From: a virus
Virus record (IMG/VR): IMGVR_UViG_3300044695_002030
Location: 1 to 25,991 of that record
Length of the DNA: 25,991 nucleotides
Strand: one strand, 5' to 3'
Shown here: piece after piece, positions 6,252 through 12,975 of the stretch
Position numbering within the stretch: the stretch's first letter is position 1
Layout: each line of letters opens with the position of its first letter
Translations under genes and position numbers: made by a program
Notes under the pieces: model-generated
What the model was told of the DNA's origin: nothing
Database searches by the model: none
What the model saw: the letters and a program-made list of their open reading frames with translations, nothing else

Positions 6252-6344
6252 ATGAACAAACTGTATGACATCCTCACCGCCATCGCCATTGGCTTACTTT
6301 TAACAGTGGGCGCGCTCGCCTATTTCGACATTCTTTGGAGTTAA
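6252..6344 (+). CDS. 30-residue single-pass membrane peptide
   Basis: ATG 6252 follows AAGGGGCAAACC, the same leader motif as two upstream genes, and the frame closes with TAA at 6342. The peptide starts MNKLYDILTA and has one hydrophobic helix (IAIGLLLTVGALAYFDIL, about residues 11-28), with a short polar N-terminus. It is below usual gene-caller length limits, but the shared leader and exact fit between neighbours (3 bases before the next ATG) support it. The role is unknown; small phage membrane peptides can act on host envelope processes. Confidence 0.65.
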   Translation: MNKLYDILTAIAIGLLLTVGALAYFDILWS

Positions 6345-6346
6345 TC

Positions 6347-6679
6347 ATGTACCAAACCATTAACACTGCATCTAGTTTTCGTGACGAATTCCGCGCCTGT
6401 GGGCGTGCTGATCAATTTTCTTATGAAGCCCTCGGGCTTCTGTTTGACTACCTCGAAGCCTATGAGATGGACACAGGCGAGGAGATCGAACTGGACGTTG
6501 TCTCGCTGTGCTGTGATTACAGCGAAGACAGCCCCGAGAATATCCGCGACCAGTATGCCATCGACACCGAGGGCATGGACGAGGACGAGGCCATCGCTGA
6601 GGTCATCGCCACGCTTGAAGAAAACGCTGCTTTTGTAGGCAAAACATCAACCGGCACCATCATCTATAGGAATTATTGA
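6347..6679 (+). CDS. Acidic conserved phage protein, unknown function
   Basis: A 110-residue protein starting MYQTINTASSFRDEFRACGR. About 26 Asp/Glu against 6 Lys/Arg make it strongly acidic. I have seen very similar proteins in early regions of other phages (motif FSYEALGLLFDYLEAYE, then ELDVVSLCCDY) but know no assigned function. Two adjacent cysteines (CC) sit near residue 55. The C-terminal part (DEDEAIAEVIATLEENAAFV followed by GTIIYRNY) looks like a helix and a strand. High negative charge could reflect DNA mimicry or binding to a basic host protein, which is speculative. GGAG lies upstream of the ATG. Confidence 0.8.
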   Translation: MYQTINTASSFRDEFRACGRADQFSYEALGLLFDYLEAYEMDTGEEIELDVVSLCCDYSEDSPENIRDQYAIDTEGMDEDEAIAEVIATLEENAAFVGKTSTGTIIYRNY

Positions 6680-6680
6680 A

Positions 6681-6932
6681 ATGAAAACTTATACCATCCG
6701 CATGCGAGACGACCTTGCACAAGACGGCATGTCTGTCCCCGCCTCCCGTACGTTCAGCGATTACGACACGTTAGACGATGATCTATATATCACCGCCCAA
6801 GAGTTAGAAGGCGCGACCCAAGGCGACGACCCCGCAGACCCTGACGACCATCCATTCTGCTATGTGCAGTTGAAAGATGGGCGAAGCCTTTATTTCATCA
6901 GCGTGGACTTGGATTTTGAGGTGGAAGTATGA
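6681..6932 (+). CDS. Asp-rich small protein, unknown function
   Basis: Eighty-three residues beginning MKTYTIRMRDDLAQDG. Sixteen Asp and four Glu against six basic residues give a net charge near -14. The ends look like beta strands (KTYTIRM; YFISVDLDFEVEV), and the middle has the acidic loop GDDPADPDDHPF. No family is recognised. The stop overlaps the next ATG as ATGA (6929-6932). A DNA-mimic or anti-host role is a possibility shared with the gene before it. Confidence 0.75.
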   Translation: MKTYTIRMRDDLAQDGMSVPASRTFSDYDTLDDDLYITAQELEGATQGDDPADPDDHPFCYVQLKDGRSLYFISVDLDFEVEV

Positions 6933-7150
6933 ACAACGAACAAAAAGCCTTTATGCACTTCTATGGCAAGTGCATGGCGACCGCGCCTGACGAAGAAGTT
7001 AAGTACTTTTTTGCAAACAAAGACAAGACGCAAGAGGGCACCTTTAAAGACCAACAGGCCGTCAGAGACGCCATTGTTTACTGGGGGCACATTGAGGATG
7101 CTTGGCTTTTATGGCTTGAGGCCGTCAACTACGCAAAGGGAACAAAATGA
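6929..7150 (+). CDS. Small protein, unknown function
   Basis: Seventy-three residues, MNNEQKAFMHFYGKCMATAP at the N-terminus, with aromatic-rich helices (DAIVYWGHIEDAWLLWLEAV, about residues 48-67). Overlap with the upstream gene is ATGA, and with the downstream gene also ATGA (7147-7150). It is soluble, mildly acidic and of no recognised family. Confidence 0.7.
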   Translation: MNNEQKAFMHFYGKCMATAPDEEVKYFFANKDKTQEGTFKDQQAVRDAIVYWGHIEDAWLLWLEAVNYAKGTK

Positions 7151-7320
7151 AAAAATTCATTGTAAGAGCATCTTATTTAGCCATGTGCCAGACTGAAATT
7201 GAGGCTGAGAACATAGACGAAGCCTATGAAATAGCCAAACAGTTGGACGGCAGTGTGTACGACACAGTATGTGACCCAGACGACTGGCACATTGAGGACA
7301 TCTGGGAGGCCACAAAATGA
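7147..7320 (+). CDS. Small protein, member 1 of a tandem paralogue pair
   Basis: Fifty-seven residues starting MKKFIVRASYLAMCQTEIEA. It aligns with the next gene along its whole length: K-[FY]-x-V-x-A-x-Y, then IEAE, D-[EQ]-A-[YW]-EIA, DG, and a final W-x-I-x-x-I. The beta-beta-helix look and the EAE..DEA.EIA core recall the DpnD/PcfM-like small-protein family, but I am not sure of membership. Too short for ordinary gene finding, but ATGA overlaps on both sides and conservation with the neighbour support it. Confidence 0.7.
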   Translation: MKKFIVRASYLAMCQTEIEAENIDEAYEIAKQLDGSVYDTVCDPDDWHIEDIWEATK

Positions 7321-7496
7321 AAACTTACCGAGTAGAAGCCCAATACATAACTTATGTCTATGTCGACATAGAGGCCGAGGACGACGACCAAGCGTGGGAA
7401 ATTGCCCGCGACATGGACGGGGGCGACTTTAAAGATTCAGGTTTTGGTGACTGGGACATAACCAACATAGAGGAGGTCAAGCCATGCACGACATAG
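7317..7496 (+). CDS. Small acidic protein, member 2 of a tandem paralogue pair
   Basis: Fifty-nine residues starting MKTYRVEAQYITYVYVDIEA and ending VKPCTT. It is a diverged duplicate of the gene directly upstream, keeping the IEAE, A-W-EIA, DG and DWDITNIEE positions, and is much more acidic (DDD at 22-24). Its tail overlaps the next gene start by 13 bases. No function is known. Confidence 0.7.
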   Translation: MKTYRVEAQYITYVYVDIEAEDDDQAWEIARDMDGGDFKDSGFGDWDITNIEEVKPCTT

Positions 7497-7636
7497 ACGA
7501 ACAACTAGCGGTTGTGTGGGCAGCTTTGGAGGCTTACCGCGCTGACCTTATCCCCGAAGGTGACGAGCAATTTGACGAAATTTGGAACGACATTTGCACC
7601 GCGATGGCGGTCATTGAAGAGGACTTACAAAAATGA
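7484..7636 (+). CDS. Small acidic helical protein, copy A of a second paralogue pair
   Basis: Fifty residues starting MHDIDEQLAVVWAALEAYRA. It shares with the gene at 7850 the pattern L-x-x-Y-R, IPEG, W-x-DIC-T-x-MA and EED near the end, so the two are duplicates separated by one gene. It reads as two helices linked by the IPEGDEQFDEIW turn, with a net negative charge. The start follows GGAGG (7471-7475) within the previous gene, and the stop overlaps the next ATG as ATGA. Confidence 0.7.
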   Translation: MHDIDEQLAVVWAALEAYRADLIPEGDEQFDEIWNDICTAMAVIEEDLQK

Positions 7637-7848
7637 CACACTACGACCGCACGAAAATAACTTTTCACAGGGGCAATGCCTTTACGCCCGAGGGCATCGA
7701 GGCCGAGCCGTTCGCTACGCTCACAGTCAACGACCTAGTTGAGCGCGACTTGATCGACGCCATTTGTGGCCTCATACGCGACCATGTGAATAAAACACAC
7801 ATGGACTTCTGCAACATCAAATTAACGACTGAAGACTGGGATGTATAA
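7633..7848 (+). CDS. Small protein, unknown function
   Basis: Seventy-one residues, MTHYDRTKITFHRGNAFTPE at the start and TTEDWDV at the end. An N-terminal strand-rich part (KITFHRG, EPFATLTV) precedes a helix (DLVERDLIDAICGLIRDHVN). No family is recognised. It sits between the two members of the second paralogue pair and is coupled to the first by ATGA. Confidence 0.7.
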   Translation: MTHYDRTKITFHRGNAFTPEGIEAEPFATLTVNDLVERDLIDAICGLIRDHVNKTHMDFCNIKLTTEDWDV

Positions 7849-7849
7849 C

Positions 7850-8014
7850 ATGGACGAACAGAACATTATCGACTTTTTGCGGGAAGTCTTGGACGAATAC
7901 CGCGACAAGTGCATCCCTGAAGGCATTAAAGCCAATGATGACAAGTGGGACGACATTTGCACAGTTATGGCTTGGCTTGAGGAAGACTACAAAAACCCAA
8001 CACACTTTGATTAA
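7850..8014 (+). CDS. Small acidic helical protein, copy B of the second paralogue pair
   Basis: Fifty-four residues, MDEQNIIDFLREVLDEYRDK at the start. It keeps the IPEG turn, W-DDICT-MAW and LEEDYKN seen in the gene at 7484. The start is one base after the previous stop. Two short helices and a very acidic surface are predicted by eye. Function is unknown. Confidence 0.7.
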   Translation: MDEQNIIDFLREVLDEYRDKCIPEGIKANDDKWDDICTVMAWLEEDYKNPTHFD

Positions 8015-8024
8015 GGACTAAAAA

Positions 8025-8222
8025 ATGATTGATCTAACCAAACTTAAACCCGAGGATGCCGAGCGCATCGCCTACGCTGAGGGCTTTACAGGCACCGCCA
8101 CGTTGTTCTCCCGCATTAGCGACCTAGAGCACGCCCTGTATGTGTTGATTGACGCTATTGAGGAAGGCGACCCCCAAAAGATCGCCACAGTGACGCTAGA
8201 AGTGAGGGAGTTACTGCCATGA
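8025..8222 (+). CDS. Small helical protein, unknown function
   Basis: Sixty-five residues starting MIDLTKLKPEDAERIAYAEG. The body is helical (SRISDLEHALYVLIDAIEEG, about residues 29-48) and ends in EVRELLP. AAGGAC lies about 7 bases upstream of the ATG. The stop overlaps the next ATG as ATGA. No recognised family. Confidence 0.7.
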   Translation: MIDLTKLKPEDAERIAYAEGFTGTATLFSRISDLEHALYVLIDAIEEGDPQKIATVTLEVRELLP

Positions 8223-8422
8223 CACATCCCGTAATAGCCGAGGCACTGGCACCATTTCGCCCCCTCACCTATACCGAGCATTACTATATTGAATTAGGCT
8301 ACCAACACGAACTAGGCAAGGCCGAGGAATACGAATACAAACGCGCTCAGGCCGAGGGGCAAGAGGCGCGCAGATTGCTCAACAGAGGGGCAATGGAGGC
8401 CATGTCACGATGGTGCTACTAA
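8219..8422 (+). CDS. Small helical protein, unknown function
   Basis: Sixty-seven residues, MTHPVIAEALAPFRPLTYTE at the N-terminus, followed by a charged helix (ELGKAEEYEYKRAQAEGQEA) and the tail MEAMSRWCY. It is soluble and of no recognised family. It ends inside the following membrane peptide, overlapping by 13 bases. Confidence 0.65.
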   Translation: MTHPVIAEALAPFRPLTYTEHYYIELGYQHELGKAEEYEYKRAQAEGQEARRLLNRGAMEAMSRWCY

Positions 8423-8469
8423 TTGCGCTTATACTGGCAGGGCTACTCGCCATTCTCCTTGACTTGTAG
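8410..8469 (+). CDS. 19-residue hydrophobic membrane peptide (possible)
   Basis: ATG 8410 to TAG 8469 encodes MVLLIALILAGLLAILLDL, essentially one membrane helix with a terminal Asp. GGAGG is at 8395-8399, ten bases before the ATG, slightly long. It is the last frame before the operon terminator. The complete absence of polar residues before the end makes chance less likely, but at this size the call is tentative. Confidence 0.45.
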   Translation: MVLLIALILAGLLAILLDL

Positions 8470-8486
8470 CAGTTGCCACACCTCAC

Positions 8487-8513
8487 AGCCCCCTTAATTG
8501 GGGGCTTTTTTTT
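8487..8513 (+). terminator. Rho-independent terminator of the early operon
   Basis: Stem AGCCCCC (8487-8493), loop TTAATT, stem GGGGGCT (8500-8506), then a run of T to 8513. The T-run lies only on the plus-strand side, so it serves the rightward early operon. It directly abuts the end of the convergent minus-strand gene (8512). Confidence 0.93.
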
Positions 8514-8742
8514 ATCCCACAAACACAGGCGTGCGCTCGCCCATGTACGCGCCCAAGATGTTGAATTCAAAGTACTCAACGGCCTCGTCCTCGGTCATCT
8601 CACGCGACAAAATCTCAATGATCTTGTTGGTGTCATATGCCACGACTGGCTCCATGCCAATGCGCTCGGCTACGCCAATGATGGCCTCATCAAAGCCGTC
8701 TGCAAACAGCAGACCCTCATAATCTAAGTCTTCACGATTCAT
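8512..8742 (-). CDS. Small conserved phage protein at the end of the replication operon
   Basis: Seventy-six residues starting MNREDLDYEGLLFADGFDEA. The pattern GFDEAIIGVAERIG, then V-AYD-x-x-KIIEIL, MTEDEAVEYFEFNI-GAY-GE-TP is one I recognise from many phage genomes as a small conserved hypothetical protein with no known role. It is acidic and probably a compact alpha/beta fold. The start overlaps the stop of the primase-helicase as ATGA, so it is the last gene of the replication operon. Confidence 0.85.
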   Translation of the reverse strand: MNREDLDYEGLLFADGFDEAIIGVAERIGMEPVVAYDTNKIIEILSREMTEDEAVEYFEFNILGAYMGERTPVFVG

Positions 8743-11033
8743 TTGACTAACCTCACAGACAGGGGGGCGGGGACATCTTCGACAAGGCGTCGAAGTTCGG
8801 ACTTGCTCACGTCACGCATCTCAGGCGCGCAGAAAATGTGTTTCTTGGTGTCGAATTCGCGGGACTTCAATCGACCCATGTCCACCCACCCCGCCTCTTT
8901 GAGCGCGTGCAAGAGCGCAGGTTGTGGCACCTTCACGCCACTAGGAGCTGCCCCTGCAAGGCGATCACAGAGCGCATGGAAGGGAGACGCCACAACGCCC
9001 TTGGAAAACTCGCCCATACGAGCGCGCATGAGTTCGACAAGGTAACTTTCTGCCATGCTCATGCCATGCTCGACCAAATTCATCTTGAACTCAGTCATCA
9101 TTGGAGGCGCGCCAGCATTAAACGCAGTCACATCACGCGATGCAAGCCAGCCACCAATGGCCTCAAATCCGCCCGACTTATACCATTTCCACATCTTCTC
9201 AGCAGACGCAGAAGTCATGCGCGGGGCGTGCGACCATACGCAAAACCACCTGCGATCCTGCGAGTCAAGCGAAATAGGCACGGGGTCATTAGAAAACGCA
9301 AGGACAAAAACCCGATTGGCCATCTGATAAGGGTGCAGACCCTTGCGATTCACTGTCAGCATCTCAGGCGGGGCAGCGATGATTGGTTTTAACTTATTGG
9401 CCAAGGCTCGGCGTTCTTTTGCGTCTGGCTCCTTCAATTCGTTCAAGATCAAGATTTCGGATTCAAGGGCGTAGCCAAACTGCGACGACATGGTGTCGTT
9501 ATCAAGCAAGCCACGATTCTTGAGGTGTTCACCACAGACTGCCCAAATGAAGGGCGCCCACATGGTGTCCTTGCCTGAGCCTTGATCGCCACCATGCAGG
9601 ACTGCGTGGTTGATCTTAATTTCAGGGTGTTGCACTTTAAAGGCCATCACATCAAAGATGTGGTCTAACTCAGCCTCGTCAGGCACGAGCGACTTGCAAT
9701 GCTCAAGCCATGGGGTCACATCACCAGTGCCCACTTGAGGGCGGGCGTCACGCCAACGATTGCCAAACAGGTCGCCATCACGGGCGACAATGACCGACTC
9801 GCCTGCGGCATAGGTAATGCCCACAAGTGCTTTCGCGCCATGCTTTTGTCGGTTCTCATCGAAGCAGATAGACGCCTCAATCTTGGGGTTCTTGCCGTGG
9901 ATGGACTTGCAGGCGATGTGACGGAACAGGGCGTTGAATGTACTGCGCGACACCTCACGGCGGTCTTGCATATCAAAGTAAGACTCATCGTCTTGGATGT
10001 ACGCGAAACGCTCATACCACTGCGACTTCTCAATGCGTCCAAGTTCTTTGCGCTCAACCTCAGCAATCACGCTGTTAGCGTCATCAGTGAACATGTCAGA
10101 GGGCGTGAGTTTTGACAGCGCAGATTCCATCGCCATCGTCAGCAGTTCATCACGAAGACCTGGGGCGTGCTTGGGGCCACCATTGTCAGCCACCCACTTG
10201 AGGAACACACTAGAGTCGATCTCAAGGCAATGGCTATGCAGACAGCAGTACGCACGATTGGCGGGCATGTAGCGGCCTTCGGGATTGCCGTCAGTATGCT
10301 CGGCTGAGTTGGGGCAGATCACGCCAGCCCAGCCCTCAGCGTTGGGTTTAGACAAGAGCAGACCCTGACCTGACAGCCACGCCATCACATCATCCGCGCC
10401 ATCGTCTGAAATGCGAATGGGACGCACGCCAACAGAGTCAGCAGGCGCGGGCACCACGTCAAGGGCTTTGCAGATTTGCTCGAGTGTGAAGTCGCGTTCA
10501 GGGTGGAATTCGACGAGCTTAGCTGCAAAGTTATTGCGGTCGGGCTTCAGGTTGATCGAGTCAGGCAGGCGGAAGTTACGCACCGCATTGATCGCGCCCT
10601 TGTCGGTGTAGCCTGCATCTGCGATGGCTTTGATGGCGGCTGCAAAATCGGCCTTTGTAGGCTGTTCTGAGAAGGCGTAGCCCCATTGGAACGAACCCTC
10701 TGAGGTTTCCATCTTCCACGTTGGCTCAAGTGGTGGGATGTCTGCTTTGGTGCCCACATCGTCCAAGACCATCACCAACACATACTCGCAGTTGGCGGCA
10801 GACGCAGACACATGCCCGTCTTTGAAGCGGTCGATGATGAAGCTGGCGGTGTTGCCGTAGATCGCCCAGTCTTTTTTGATGTTGGCCGTTGGCAGCATTG
10901 CAGGCCATGTGCATTTGATTGCGCCGTCTGCATGGAACTGCATTTCGCCGTCTTTAAGTTGGGGCTTTTGACGCACGATTAGCGCCGTCTCACCCTCGGG
11001 TGCTAAAGAAATTAAAAATTCAAGAAAGTTCAT
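8739..11033 (-). CDS. Primase-polymerase/helicase, NrS-1/D5-like
   Basis: A 764-residue replication protein. The N-terminal part looks like an archaeo-eukaryotic-type primase-polymerase: an acidic pair in YVLVMVLDDVG (D91, D92) and the segment VRNFRLPDSINLKPDRNNFA (151-170) typical of RepB/NrS-1-like primases. A zinc-binding pattern follows at about 240-269 (CPNSAEH ... YCCLHSHC). The C-terminal half is a superfamily 3-type helicase related to the D5/DUF5906 group, with Walker A GGDQGSGKDT (481-490), Walker B EILILNELKE (526-535) and a sensor-like region ending FVLAFSNDPVPISLDSQDRR. It would unwind the origin and prime synthesis for the adjacent DNA polymerase. Its start overlaps the polymerase stop as ATGA. 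Family assignment is from motif recall; prim-pol activity is inferred. Confidence 0.88.
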   Translation of the reverse strand: MNFLEFLISLAPEGETALIVRQKPQLKDGEMQFHADGAIKCTWPAMLPTANIKKDWAIYGNTASFIIDRFKDGHVSASAANCEYVLVMVLDDVGTKADIPPLEPTWKMETSEGSFQWGYAFSEQPTKADFAAAIKAIADAGYTDKGAINAVRNFRLPDSINLKPDRNNFAAKLVEFHPERDFTLEQICKALDVVPAPADSVGVRPIRISDDGADDVMAWLSGQGLLLSKPNAEGWAGVICPNSAEHTDGNPEGRYMPANRAYCCLHSHCLEIDSSVFLKWVADNGGPKHAPGLRDELLTMAMESALSKLTPSDMFTDDANSVIAEVERKELGRIEKSQWYERFAYIQDDESYFDMQDRREVSRSTFNALFRHIACKSIHGKNPKIEASICFDENRQKHGAKALVGITYAAGESVIVARDGDLFGNRWRDARPQVGTGDVTPWLEHCKSLVPDEAELDHIFDVMAFKVQHPEIKINHAVLHGGDQGSGKDTMWAPFIWAVCGEHLKNRGLLDNDTMSSQFGYALESEILILNELKEPDAKERRALANKLKPIIAAPPEMLTVNRKGLHPYQMANRVFVLAFSNDPVPISLDSQDRRWFCVWSHAPRMTSASAEKMWKWYKSGGFEAIGGWLASRDVTAFNAGAPPMMTEFKMNLVEHGMSMAESYLVELMRARMGEFSKGVVASPFHALCDRLAGAAPSGVKVPQPALLHALKEAGWVDMGRLKSREFDTKKHIFCAPEMRDVSKSELRRLVEDVPAPLSVRLVK

Positions 11034-12931
11034 TTGCCATACCTTTTCATAGTTTCAACTTCAGCGTTCAAGGGCAGGCCGTCTGCCCATGCTGGCGCTG
11101 TACACATCACACGTTTTAAATTTTCTTCTGCATCGGGGTCGGAAGTCTCGACAACGATTTCGTCATGCACATGAAGCACGACGTCATCGAGTTGTCTAAG
11201 AGAGTGTCGGAGTAGATCATTGGCGACCGCCTGAGTCACATTTTCACATGCCAAGCCTTTCCAGAGTCTTGCTCTAGGCCATTCTTTTGCATCTTGTGCG
11301 GGCTTCCATGCCGCTTTGGCATAACTGACACCCTCGGGTTCTAATTTTGCATAGGGGTAGCACAGAATCCGGCCAGATGGTAGGGCATACCATAAGTGCA
11401 GGCCATCGTACAAATATGTTATACGGCCAGCCTTAAATTCACGCCCCTTGTTTCTCATTGCTCTGATGTAGGATTCCTCAAGCGCCGACCAATAAGGTAC
11501 GCTCCAAGAATTAGCACGCCGCCAGCCATCCACCATGCGTTTGGCAACTGGCTCAGGAAGACTGATCCCATAAGCCCGACCCATAGCAGCAAAAGCGCCC
11601 ACGCCGCCAGCAAATCCGCAGGCAAGTTCTTGAACCTTTCCAATCTGGCGTTGGTCTTTGGTGACATCTGCCACGCGAACACCAAATGTTGCGGCCGCGT
11701 TGACTTTGTAAACGTCTTCGCCCGTTCTGAAAAGCTCAAGTTTGTTGTCCCCACGGCCAGACAGCCACGGGTTAACGCGCGCTTCGATGGCCGCCCAGTC
11801 TGCGACGACGAAATGCTTTCCTTTGGCGGGGATGAGCGCAGGCCGGAGCATTCCTTTGAGTACATCGGTAACGCGCTTTCCATACCGAGGCACGATTGCG
11901 TGTCCTCTGACCATGGCGTTGCGGGTTTCTTCTGGCGCGTCGGCGCACTTGCGTGTGAAGTTGTGAACTTGGGCGCCGTATGAACTGGCTCGACCCGTCG
12001 CGGAACCTCCAGCAAATACGAACGCTCCGCGTACCCTCTGATCCTCCTCATCTGCCAGACAGCTAAGTCGGTTGAACTTTGCCACCGAGGACGCCCAGAG
12101 GTCGTCGGCGCATTGGATAACTTCTTGGACATCGGCAGGGACTTCATCGGGGTTCTCCATTGCTAAAAGGTTAGATCGAACTGTCTTGTCAATGGAGTAC
12201 TTGCCATCTTTTTCCATCAACTTCTTTGCTTCGTCACCCACGCGCTCAAGCACCCACTCACGCATGCGGGGGCTACGGACGCTGGTGATTACGCCGCCGG
12301 TAACTTCTTTGACGATCTGCTCGATCTCAATAAGTTCATCGGAGGCAAACTTCACGGCTGCTTGGCACAGCGGCACATCGACCAACACGCCGCGATCATT
12401 GATGCGCTCGTTGACGTGGTAGTCTTCTAGCTCGGTGTCTGACAAGTCACGCATGCCTTTGCTGATTGCACGCATGGCCCTGACGTCTTGCTCACAGTAC
12501 TGGATCATCTCTTGCCTAAGTTCAAGCGAGTCTTTGAATGGCGGCACGCACATCAAGCGAATCAGTTGCGCGCCTCTGTGGTCTTTCTTCATGGATGCGC
12601 CAGCAAAGCGGCCAACGTCCTCTAAGCTGCCAGGCGCACAGTTGGCACGGGCTTGTGTTGCAGTGCAATAAAACTGCTCCAACTTAAAATCTATTTGTAA
12701 GACGTACCAAAAGATCAAGCGCTCGAACGCCGCGTTGTGCGCCCTGATCTGGCCGGTGTAGTTGCGCACGTTGTCGGGAAATGGCTGGGTCGGCACCCAC
12801 GTCACCACATCCTCATCGTCAAAAGCGTAGGACATACACAACACATCGGTGCTGGCATCCTGCGCGTAGTTGTACACGCCCTTGGCGCGTAGGTCGCACA
12901 TACTGCGCGTTTCAAAATCTAACCAAAGCAT
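11030..12931 (-). CDS. Phage family A DNA polymerase with 3'-5' exonuclease
   Basis: A 633-residue replicative polymerase. The exonuclease domain shows LDFET (D5, E7), HNAAFE (65-70, ExoII-like) and YCEQDV (Y145, D149, ExoIII), so proofreading looks intact. The polymerase domain shows motif A VVADWAAIEARV (D378, E383), a phage-type motif B around DQRQIGKVQELACGFAGG (426-443) and motif C HVHDEIVVE (D590, E591). It is shorter than bacterial Pol I and lacks the 5' nuclease, as is usual for this phage group. It lies between the putative ssDNA-binding protein and the primase-helicase. An inverted repeat and the Shine-Dalgarno AAAGGAG lie just before its ATG. Confidence 0.95.
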   Translation of the reverse strand: MLWLDFETRSMCDLRAKGVYNYAQDASTDVLCMSYAFDDEDVVTWVPTQPFPDNVRNYTGQIRAHNAAFERLIFWYVLQIDFKLEQFYCTATQARANCAPGSLEDVGRFAGASMKKDHRGAQLIRLMCVPPFKDSLELRQEMIQYCEQDVRAMRAISKGMRDLSDTELEDYHVNERINDRGVLVDVPLCQAAVKFASDELIEIEQIVKEVTGGVITSVRSPRMREWVLERVGDEAKKLMEKDGKYSIDKTVRSNLLAMENPDEVPADVQEVIQCADDLWASSVAKFNRLSCLADEEDQRVRGAFVFAGGSATGRASSYGAQVHNFTRKCADAPEETRNAMVRGHAIVPRYGKRVTDVLKGMLRPALIPAKGKHFVVADWAAIEARVNPWLSGRGDNKLELFRTGEDVYKVNAAATFGVRVADVTKDQRQIGKVQELACGFAGGVGAFAAMGRAYGISLPEPVAKRMVDGWRRANSWSVPYWSALEESYIRAMRNKGREFKAGRITYLYDGLHLWYALPSGRILCYPYAKLEPEGVSYAKAAWKPAQDAKEWPRARLWKGLACENVTQAVANDLLRHSLRQLDDVVLHVHDEIVVETSDPDAEENLKRVMCTAPAWADGLPLNAEVETMKRYGK

Positions 12932-12947
12932 TGGCGTCTCCTTTCCA

Positions 12948-12968
12948 ATGGGCGCTCATAACGCCCAT
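12948..12968 (-). other. Intercistronic hairpin before the polymerase gene
   Basis: ATGGGCG (12948-12954) and CGCCCAT (12962-12968) form a 7-bp stem with a 7-base loop in the 44-base gap between the putative ssDNA-binding gene and the polymerase. No T-run follows on the minus strand, so it is not an ordinary terminator. AAAGGAG for the polymerase follows within a few bases, so it may set relative expression or RNA stability. Confidence 0.5.
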
Positions 12969-12975
12969 CAGAAAG

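Noticed and set aside
11455-12147. Second minus-strand frame of 230 codons inside the polymerase gene
   Set aside because: Frame-shifted shadow of the polymerase, whose motifs A and B cover the same bases.
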